Of a stretch of 7,092 nucleotides of DNA, positions 1-4,578 are shown piece by piece (the first letter of the stretch is position 1; each line of letters begins with the position of its first letter). Made by a program: the position numbers and the translations under genes. The stretch is from NCBI GenBank assembly GCA_026706425.1, contig JAPOYW010000023.1, positions 1 to 7,092 of the forward strand, given 5' to 3'. Below the pieces are notes generated by a model. It was not told where the DNA came from. It made no database searches and saw nothing but the letters and a program-made list of their open reading frames with translations. Source of the stretch: Gammaproteobacteria bacterium (GTDB taxonomy: Bacteria > Pseudomonadota > Gammaproteobacteria > Pseudomonadales > Azotimanducaceae).

Positions 1-58
1 GAGGAGCCTGGCGAAGGCACCGGCAGTTGCGAGAAGTGAGAAGGAGCGTGCTTTTCAT
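1..58 (-). CDS. possible 5' end of a leftward gene, cut by the window edge
   Basis: Reading leftward from an ATG at 58 there is an open frame of 19 codons to the window edge, beginning MKSTLLLTSR. The main support is position: it lies 40 nt from the predicted start point (about 98) of a good promoter, the same distance as between promoter and ATG for protein A. No convincing Shine-Dalgarno sequence precedes it. An in-frame ATG also occurs further upstream, at 82. The visible residues match no family I recognise. The first residues could begin a signal peptide, but the stretch after them is rich in Arg and Cys and does not continue as a hydrophobic core. This may not be a real start. Confidence 0.2.
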   Translation of the reverse strand, partial: MKSTLLLTSRNCRCLRQAP

Positions 59-74
59 ACAGTGTGGTCCATGT

Positions 75-91
75 CGCATCCCCCCGATGCG
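75..91. repeat. inverted repeat in the leader after the left promoter
   Basis: Perfect 6-bp arms (cgcatc at 75-80 and gatgcg at 86-91) enclose five C residues, read as five G on the minus strand. It lies between the predicted transcription start near 98 and the possible ATG at 58. In RNA it would form a short hairpin in the 5' leader; as DNA it could be an operator half-site pair. The arms and spacing are seen directly; the function is inference. Confidence 0.45.
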
Positions 92-94
92 GAT

Positions 95-133
95 GTCTAG
101 CCGGAACCTAGACCTTGGTTGTTGCCAAGTCAA
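95..133 (-). promoter_or_regulatory. leftward promoter TTGACT-N17-TAGGTT with overlapping dyads
   Basis: Read on the minus strand, a -35 box TTGACT (128-133) is followed after 17 bp by a -10 box TAGGTT (105-110), giving a start point near A98. It fits the housekeeping sigma pattern: five of six at -35, TA...T at -10, optimal spacing. Two dyads overlap it. The arms gtctag (95-100) and ctagac (108-113) straddle the -10 box and start point, and cttgg (114-118) with ccaag (125-129) fill the spacer. These could be binding sites for a regulator. The boxes and spacing are identical to those of the promoter for protein A. Confidence 0.5.
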
Positions 134-185
134 CGAACATGGAACGGGCAAGGCAACGCGCCTTCGACGGGTGATGGTTCGCATT

Positions 186-249
186 GACCGTCGCGACTCG
201 GCCCGAGACGCCCCGCCTCTGGCGGGAACGGGGTCGGCGATGGACGGTC
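186..249 (-). terminator. nested inverted repeats just downstream of protein A, possible terminator
   Basis: Three inverted repeats are nested just after the stop codon of protein A. The outer 7-bp arms are gaccgtc (186-192) and gacggtc (243-249). Inside are ctcgg/ccgag around one base (197-207) and cccgcc/ggcggg around three bases (212-226). All arms are perfect. The transcript could fold into a three-way junction or separate stem-loops. No U-run follows, so this is not a canonical intrinsic terminator; it may protect the 3' end or act with Rho. The rest of the stretch between A and the left promoter shows nothing further. Confidence 0.4.
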
Positions 250-251
250 GT

Positions 252-2186
252 TCAAAACCCCTGGGCTGGAACGCGGAAGATGAGCGAGCCGTCTTCGGCG
301 ACGGTCATACCCGACATTTCGCGATAGCGCTCTGCACGCTCCGGATCCGACCCACTGAAGTGAAAGTACATCATCGTTGCCGCCGCTTTCCGTGACTCGT
401 CGTCGACGATGCGGTCGAACAGGTCTTCGGCCGATTCGACATCTCCATCGGAAAGGGCATGCTGCATCACGCCCTGGATCGCCGCATCGCGACCCGACGC
501 GGGGGTCTGGCCAATGAATGCGTTGGCACTTTCGGGGTCGTGACGGGACCATGTGCTGAAGGCGCTCGTATACAGGGTCGGACGCGCGTCGGCGCCGATT
601 CGCGCAATGGCCCGGACCGCGGCGCGGGGATCGTCCACAACCCAACGGGACATGAGCTGCGGTCCGGCAATCATCGCCGTCGTGGGATCGTCGAGACGTT
701 CGATTAGTTCGAGCGCAACCTCCGGTGACTCCTCGGAGAGGGGCCAAACGATCGCCGAAACCCCGAGGCGCTGCGCATCGGCCGGCTGCGACAGCAGCCA
801 GTCCACCGCTTCCTCGGCATCGAGCTGGGCATATTCGCCGATGATGGCGGCGACGGCGCCGGGCGATTCGCGCGGCGAGGCGTCCAGCCAGGCGGCAGCC
901 GCGCGGGGATCGTCGCGTCCCCACTGTCGCAGAACACTGTCGATGGCGTTCGACCGGGCACCCTTGTCGAGATCCTCCGCAAGAGCCAGGGCTTGGGCCG
1001 GGTCGGACTGCGCGACATTGCGCAACGCGGTCGACAGCGCCTGCGTGCGGCTCTCCGAGGCGGGACGGGTCCGAGCCCACTCGAATACCGCCATCGGGTC
1101 GGATTGCGCCCACTCGTGGACCAACGAGTGACCGGTCGTTTGCTTGAACCGCCGGTCATCCATCTCCTCAAGGGCTGCGAGAGCTGCTCGTGGTTCGGAC
1201 TTCGCCCAGATCGCCAGTACCCGCCGGGCGACCTCGCGCCTCGCCTTCGTGTCGAGCGTCCCGGCCAACACAAGCATCTCGGCGGGCGAATCCTTGGCTG
1301 CATCCGCCGCGACCTTGGCGATCAGCGAGGTGCGTTTCGCGGAAGAGGGCTGCGACACCGCCCACTGCAGTGCCGCTTCCCGGTCGGTCCCGATCCAACG
1401 ATCCAACAACCGTGTTTGCCACGAGTCGCGTTGGCTGGTGTCTCCAACCGAGTTCACGGCCGAGAGCGCCGCTGACGGATTCTGGTCGAACCACCTCCAG
1501 GCAACGGCCCAAAGGGTTTGGGTCCGTGGTTCGCCCGTGTCCATCTCCAGTGCTTTCCGCCAGGCGTTCGCGGGATCCGACGCCGCTTGGGCGGCTGCTC
1601 TTATCCGCGTCAATTCGTTCTCGGCCGATGTCCGCCTGGCGATCTCGTCCTGGCGGTCGTCGCTCAGGTTGGGAAGCGTATAGAGGAGGTTCTTCCCCGC
1701 TTGGGCTCGCAGTGGCTGGTCAAGGGTCTCGGCGAATGCCAGGGCCGCATCGAGGTCCTTTTGTGCCCACGCAAAGAGCGCGGTGGAGACCGGGGATGCC
1801 TCGTCGGCATACTTCGACACGAGGTAATTGAGTGCAGCTCGCGGCGCGAGGTCAACGTAGCGCGAGTGGATGGGCCACTTCGTCCAAGCCAGGTTGGCGG
1901 CGTCGGCCTCCTCGAGCAGAGCCTCGATGCGATCGATGTCGGCAGATCGCAGCAGGTCGTAAAGCGCGGCGTTGCGTTCGAACCCGTAAGCCGCCTCTTG
2001 GATCTGCGCCAGCGAGACGGCATCCGGCGTCGAGGACTCCGTGCCGGCCGGCACCGGTGTCGGCGGAAACGTGACCAGGGGTTGCGGAGCCGGCGCGGGT
2101 TCTTCGTGCAAGACAAGCTGCACCAGCAGCACGCCACCCACACCGAGGGCAACGCCTGAGGCGAGTGTTCCGATGGATTTGATCAT
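252..2186 (-). CDS. membrane-anchored helical repeat protein (protein A), 644 residues
   Basis: I do not recognise a named family. Residues 5-27 form a hydrophobic, Gly-rich segment with Lys-3 before it, so a single N-terminal anchor with the rest outside the inner membrane is likely. Residues 29-56 are a Pro/Thr-rich linker. The remainder is predicted helical. From about residue 225 a unit of 31-32 residues recurs, with pattern W-x(4)-D-P-x-A-A followed by a second helix; the first Trp or its equivalent falls near 232, 264, 295, 327, 359, 391, 422, 452, 484, 515, 546, 578 and 609. This suggests an alpha-solenoid scaffold for binding protein or ligand; no catalytic motif is evident. The ATG at 2186 is chosen because the 75-nt longer reading from 2261 would begin inside the -35 box of its promoter. 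No strong ribosome binding site is seen. It is a colinear paralogue of the protein at 4579-6486. Confidence 0.85.
   Translation of the reverse strand: MIKSIGTLASGVALGVGGVLLVQLVLHEEPAPAPQPLVTFPPTPVPAGTESSTPDAVSLAQIQEAAYGFERNAALYDLLRSADIDRIEALLEEADAANLAWTKWPIHSRYVDLAPRAALNYLVSKYADEASPVSTALFAWAQKDLDAALAFAETLDQPLRAQAGKNLLYTLPNLSDDRQDEIARRTSAENELTRIRAAAQAASDPANAWRKALEMDTGEPRTQTLWAVAWRWFDQNPSAALSAVNSVGDTSQRDSWQTRLLDRWIGTDREAALQWAVSQPSSAKRTSLIAKVAADAAKDSPAEMLVLAGTLDTKARREVARRVLAIWAKSEPRAALAALEEMDDRRFKQTTGHSLVHEWAQSDPMAVFEWARTRPASESRTQALSTALRNVAQSDPAQALALAEDLDKGARSNAIDSVLRQWGRDDPRAAAAWLDASPRESPGAVAAIIGEYAQLDAEEAVDWLLSQPADAQRLGVSAIVWPLSEESPEVALELIERLDDPTTAMIAGPQLMSRWVVDDPRAAVRAIARIGADARPTLYTSAFSTWSRHDPESANAFIGQTPASGRDAAIQGVMQHALSDGDVESAEDLFDRIVDDESRKAAATMMYFHFSGSDPERAERYREMSGMTVAEDGSLIFRVPAQGF
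327..1514 (-). repeat. array of about 13 degenerate 31-32-residue repeats in protein A
   Basis: Residues 225-620 consist of tandem units with a spacing of 30-32 residues. The best preserved begin WIGTDREAALQW, WAKSEPRAALAAL, WAQSDPMAVFEW, WGRDDPRAAAAW, WVVDDPRAAVRA and WSRHDPESANAF. Units end either in a W-x(4)-P type turn (for example QWAVSQP, EWARTRP) or in an L-x-x-[LM]-D type (LAGTLD, LAEDLD, LIERLD). The period is shorter than TPR (34) or typical HEAT units. Assignment to an existing repeat family needs profile searches. Confidence 0.75.
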
Positions 2187-2203
2187 GACTTTCCCGGGTG
2201 CGG

Positions 2204-2237
2204 AGGTTCGCGACCTAGTCCTGCGTAACGCGAACCT
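2204..2237. repeat. 9-bp perfect inverted repeat overlapping the promoter of protein A
   Basis: The arms aggttcgcg (2204-2212) and cgcgaacct (2229-2237) are perfect complements with 16 bp between them. The right arm covers five of the six bases of the -10 box and the start point lies in the spacer. The centre-to-centre distance of 25 bp is not close to two helical turns, so one dimer bound across both arms is less obvious than looping or two separate dimers. Only part of the dyad is transcribed, so it is more likely a DNA operator than an RNA hairpin. Confidence 0.5.
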
Positions 2238-2261
2238 AGGCTGTGAACGGGGGAGAGTCAA
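2226..2261 (-). promoter_or_regulatory. promoter of protein A, TTGACT-N17-TAGGTT
   Basis: On the minus strand TTGACT (2256-2261) and TAGGTT (2233-2238) are separated by exactly 17 bp. The predicted start is A2226, leaving a 40-nt leader before the ATG at 2186. Both boxes, the CG preceding -35, the C preceding -10 and the C following it are the same as in the promoter at 95-133. It lies in the gap after the toxin gene, so protein A can be transcribed independently of the toxin-antitoxin pair. Confidence 0.6.
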
Positions 2262-2329
2262 CGGCGAACGGCGTAGGAACGTCCGAATTGATCCCCTGGC
2301 GTCGCTACTCGACCGTCACCCGAAGTGCG

Positions 2330-2761
2330 TCACGGTGCCGCAACCGGGATCCCATCGAGTTCGAACCGCTCGAAGTCCACAAGGTTGTAGGTGAGAATCT
2401 GGTCGACGTGTTCCTTGCGGGCGCAGTGGGCGTGAAGGGCGTCGTAGATCGCGCCACTCGAAAGGCCGAGCGCGGCGACATCGCCAAGGACGGCGCGGTA
2501 GTCGTTGGCGGCGAGCGATACAACCGCAAGGCGGTCAACGACCGTGTCTTCGATCAGCAGGCGCGCCTCCTCGGGCGAGACGCGTCGTGCGACGGGGAGT
2601 GCCGTCATCGTCGCGTAACACTCCGCGAGCGTATGCGTCGAGCAAAACCCATCGTTCTCCCCGCTCGTGTACCGCTGCAGCGCACGGAAGGCGGCCTCGT
2701 GATTCCCGAGTTGGTCCACCAGTGCCGCGACCAGGACGGAAGTATCGAACAGTGTTCGCAA
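2330..2761 (-). CDS. vapC: PIN-domain toxin of a type II toxin-antitoxin pair (VapC family)
   Basis: A 143-residue protein, typical length for VapC. The PIN signature is present in order: FDTSVLVAAL with Asp-6, LAECY with Glu-47, IYDALHA with Asp-107, then TYNLVDFERF, where Asn-126 stands at a position that is often acidic and Asp-129 may supply the last carboxylate. VapC proteins are Mg2+-dependent ribonucleases, many cutting specific tRNAs or rRNA, and are held inactive by their antitoxin. The start is TTG: no ATG or GTG lies between it and the upstream in-frame stop, and it keeps the FDTS strand near the N-terminus as in the family. It begins two bases after the antitoxin stop, so translational coupling is likely. 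The target RNA cannot be read from sequence. Confidence 0.9.
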   Translation of the reverse strand: MRTLFDTSVLVAALVDQLGNHEAAFRALQRYTSGENDGFCSTHTLAECYATMTALPVARRVSPEEARLLIEDTVVDRLAVVSLAANDYRAVLGDVAALGLSSGAIYDALHAHCARKEHVDQILTYNLVDFERFELDGIPVAAP

Positions 2762-2763
2762 CT

Positions 2764-3036
2764 TCAGCCAGTGTCAGCGTCGCGGGCGACTCGGGCGTGT
2801 CGAGCGTTGCGTTCGGCGCGGACGAAGTCGCCGATGTCTAGCGCGTTGCGTGTGGTCCCGTGATGAACCAAGATGCCCTTCTTGCGAACGAGGGCGGGTT
2901 CCGTGGCGGCCCGCCGTAGGCGGATACCGTCGCCGAGGGGCTCGATCTCCAAATCGCAACCTGGTGTCAGGTTGAACTGTTCCCGGAGCGATTTGGGCAC
3001 GACGAGGCGCCCGGCGTTGTCAATGGTAACAATCAT
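2764..3036 (-). CDS. vapB: AbrB/SpoVT-fold antitoxin (VapB-like), partner of the PIN toxin
   Basis: A 90-residue protein. The N-terminal half is a swapped-hairpin AbrB/MazE-type DNA-binding domain: MIVTIDNAGRLVVPKSLRE at residues 1-19, followed by FNLTPGCDLEIEPLGDGIRLRR. The C-terminal part (about 45-90) is charged and probably wraps the toxin. Family members neutralise the toxin and repress their own operon. The ATG at 3036 is preferred to longer readings because the AbrB domain begins there and because the promoter at 3043-3072 would place the transcription start on this ATG. No Shine-Dalgarno sequence precedes it, which fits leaderless translation. The gene precedes the toxin gene, the usual order. 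Confidence 0.88.
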   Translation of the reverse strand: MIVTIDNAGRLVVPKSLREQFNLTPGCDLEIEPLGDGIRLRRAATEPALVRKKGILVHHGTTRNALDIGDFVRAERNARHARVARDADTG

Positions 3037-3072
3037 GCCGAAATGGTATTGAGGATGGCACATCCATGTCAA
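3036..3072 (-). promoter_or_regulatory. vapBC promoter, TTGACA-N18-TACCAT, likely leaderless start
   Basis: On the minus strand a perfect -35 consensus TTGACA (3067-3072) is followed after 18 bp by TACCAT (3043-3048). Seven bases past the -10 box is A3036, the first base of the antitoxin ATG. The transcript is therefore predicted to start at or within a base or two of the start codon. The boxes and spacing are seen directly; the exact start point is inferred. Confidence 0.6.
3053..3065. promoter_or_regulatory. candidate antitoxin operator within the vapBC promoter spacer
   Basis: The perfect dyad ggatg (3053-3057), gca, catcc (3061-3065) lies wholly between the -35 and -10 boxes. A repressor bound here would block RNA polymerase. 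AbrB-type antitoxins commonly bind such short dyads in their own promoters, so VapB or the VapBC complex is the natural candidate. Binding itself is inference. Confidence 0.45.
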
Positions 3073-3393
3073 CGAATCTCGGGAAGGCCAGGACAAGCAG
3101 TGCGAAACCCGCTGGCGGACCTGTGGTTAGCACGGAAGAGCTCCGGCCGACGGGACTTTCATTCACCGTCCGGGAAATCAACGCGGCCTGTGCTGCCGTC
3201 GTGCGGGGCGGTGGCGTTGTCCGTTCGGACCCGAAGACCGAGGCGGCGAGGGAATCTACCTGGCCGACCTCAGGACCCGGAAGTCAACGGGTTCATGATG
3301 AGCCAGGACAAGTCGCGCCTGGTTGGGTCGGCGCGCCGGCGGCGTTTGTCGCCCCCTCGCTTGATCCGCCGGAACCATGCCGTCCCAGTGCGG
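3073..3393. other. intergenic region between the aminotransferase and the vapBC promoter
   Basis: No convincing intact gene lies here. Apart from the possible VOC remnant near 3150-3312, the only structure noticed is an 11-bp direct repeat, gccaggacaag, at 3087-3097 and 3302-3312. No hairpin followed by a T-run was found after the aminotransferase stop. Plus-strand frames are open for up to about 115 codons, but third-position composition looks like background and none has a recognisable intact product. Confidence 0.5.
3150..3312 (+). pseudogene. possible remnant of a VOC (glyoxalase/bleomycin resistance-like) gene
   Basis: Three successive plus-strand frames together resemble the C-terminal half of a VOC-fold protein. 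First comes LSFTVREINAACAAVV followed by RGGGVVRSDPKTE (3156-3242), like the strand-helix-strand that usually reads FxVxDxDAAxAxxxAAGGxVxxxP. A +2 shift at about 3242 gives GGEGIYLAD (3242-3268), like the xxYxxDPDG strand. A further shift gives QDPEVNGFMMSQDKS (3271-3315). Neither a complete N-terminal half nor intact metal-binding residues are evident. The resemblance is by eye and may be chance in GC-rich DNA. Confidence 0.3.
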
Positions 3394-4545
3394 TCAGTGG
3401 AACAGGCTCGTGAAGCTCTTTGGCTCGTTGCTGGTACGCGCCTCCCGCAGGCACTGGGCTAGCACGGGCATGCCGTCGCGGATGACGTCGTCCGGGACGT
3501 GACCGAATGCGAGCCGTAGGTAAGGTACCGGGTCCCCGTGGATGTGGAAGTTCGCGCCGGCAGCGTAGCGGAAGTTGCGCTCTGCGGTGAGCCGGAGCAG
3601 CTTGTTCTGGTCGACATCGTCCGGAAACCGGACCCAGACGAACAGGCCGCCGGGCGGGTCTGAAGTCACGCAGACGTCGGATCCAGCCTCCGCCAATCCG
3701 TCCACCGCGAGGTTCTTCTTCACCTTGAGCGCTTCGTTCAGTTCCTCGGTGATCTCCCACACGCCATCCTTGTAAAGCTCCGCCACCACGGCGGCGGCGA
3801 GGTAGTTGCCGCCTGCATCGTGGCGCCGCGCGAGGATCGTATCGAGCAATGGCGGCTTGGCGTAGAGATAACCCAGCCGCAACCCCGGTCCCAGGATCTT
3901 CGACAGCGAGCACATGTAGATGATCCCGTCCCAGTCCGATAGGGCATACAGGGAAGGCGGCTTGTCGCCGTCGAAGTGGACATCGCCGTAGCAGTTGTCC
4001 TCGACAACCGGAATATCGTGCCGCCGGGCGATGCCGATGAGCAAACGACGACGGTCGACGGACATGTTGATGCCCGTCGGATTCTGGTAGGTGGTGAGCG
4101 CGTAGATGAACTTCGGCTTGCGCGCCTCGCCGAGTTCGTCGAGCTTGGCTTCGAGAAGGTCGACGCGCATGCCATGCGTATCCACGGGGAGGCCGACCAT
4201 GTCGATGCCAAGCGCGCGGTAGGCGGCGATGGTTCCGGAGTAGGTGAACTCCTCGCAGATCACCGCATCGCCCGGCTGCGTCAGCGCCTCGGCGACCAGG
4301 GTGACGGCCTGCATGGAACCGTTCATCAGCGACAGGTGATCGGGGTCCACGGCTACGCCTTCGCGTTCCGACTCCCGGCGTGCCATGGCGGCGCGCAGGC
4401 CGGGATGGCCGAGTTTGCCGTGGTAGTCGGTCAGCTCGACGTATTCGTTGGCGATGGCCTCGTGCGCCGCACGCTGCAACCGGGCGACCGGAACGGTCTC
4501 GGGGTTCGTCCGGCCAACGGCGAAGTCGAATAGGCGTTCGGTCAT
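3394..4545 (-). CDS. PLP-dependent aminotransferase, class I/II fold
   Basis: A complete 383-residue enzyme. The family transfers an amino group between an amino acid and a 2-oxo acid through pyridoxal phosphate in the cytoplasm. Visible signatures: NGSMQAV (75-81) at the phosphate-binding turn, the NPTG motif with Asn-155, VEDNCYG with Asp-183 for the pyridine nitrogen and Tyr-186, SLSK with Schiff-base Lys-216 followed by GPGLRLGY (219-226), and PYLRLAF with Arg-344 for the substrate carboxylate. It resembles stand-alone 2-aminoadipate/LysN-like and MocR-type aminotransferase domains, but has no GntR helix-turn-helix at its N-terminus, so it is an enzyme rather than a regulator. The amino acid substrate cannot be fixed from sequence. 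It starts 33 nt after the stop of the repeat protein upstream and is probably cotranscribed with it. Confidence 0.92.
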   Translation of the reverse strand: MTERLFDFAVGRTNPETVPVARLQRAAHEAIANEYVELTDYHGKLGHPGLRAAMARRESEREGVAVDPDHLSLMNGSMQAVTLVAEALTQPGDAVICEEFTYSGTIAAYRALGIDMVGLPVDTHGMRVDLLEAKLDELGEARKPKFIYALTTYQNPTGINMSVDRRRLLIGIARRHDIPVVEDNCYGDVHFDGDKPPSLYALSDWDGIIYMCSLSKILGPGLRLGYLYAKPPLLDTILARRHDAGGNYLAAAVVAELYKDGVWEITEELNEALKVKKNLAVDGLAEAGSDVCVTSDPPGGLFVWVRFPDDVDQNKLLRLTAERNFRYAAGANFHIHGDPVPYLRLAFGHVPDDVIRDGMPVLAQCLREARTSNEPKSFTSLFH

Positions 4546-4578
4546 TTGATCGGCGTCTCAAGTGGATCGGCAGGGAAA

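Noticed and set aside
27..395. 122-codon plus-strand frame at the left end
   Set aside because: It overlaps the 3' end of protein A and the inverted repeats, has no recognisable domain and no ribosome binding site.
130..1113. 327-codon open frame on the minus strand inside protein A
   Set aside because: It overlaps the repeat protein on the same strand in another frame, is very rich in Arg, Gly, Pro and Cys, and shows no family motif. It is an out-of-frame shadow typical of GC-rich genes.
2187..2261. Longer N-terminus of protein A starting at 2261
   Set aside because: The extra 25 residues are Arg/Ser/Thr-rich, would bury the membrane anchor, and would start inside the -35 box of the predicted promoter, upstream of the transcription start.
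2312..2336. Hairpin accgt/acggt at the end of the toxin gene as a terminator
   Set aside because: Only five perfect outer pairs with mismatches inside, overlapping the coding end, and no U-run follows in the direction of transcription.
3037..3096. Longer N-terminus of the antitoxin starting at 3096
   Set aside because: It would extend through and beyond the promoter and dyad, and the AbrB domain normally begins near the N-terminus, as it does from the ATG at 3036.
3345..3365. GC-rich short stem downstream of the aminotransferase as a terminator
   Set aside because: Only four perfect pairs (ggcg/cgcc type) and no T-run after it; such stems are common in DNA of this composition.
3066..3413. 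Intact 115-residue plus-strand gene
   Set aside because: As a single frame only a short middle segment resembles a VOC protein, its end overlaps the aminotransferase, and third-position composition is near background. A frameshifted remnant explains it better.
3293..4561. 422-codon open frame on the minus strand covering the aminotransferase
   Set aside because: It is Arg-rich with no domain, while the overlapping frame holds every class I/II aminotransferase motif in order.
4546..4578. Separate promoter for the aminotransferase in the 33-nt gap
   Set aside because: The gap has no -10/-35 pair at usable spacing; cotranscription with the gene upstream is simpler.
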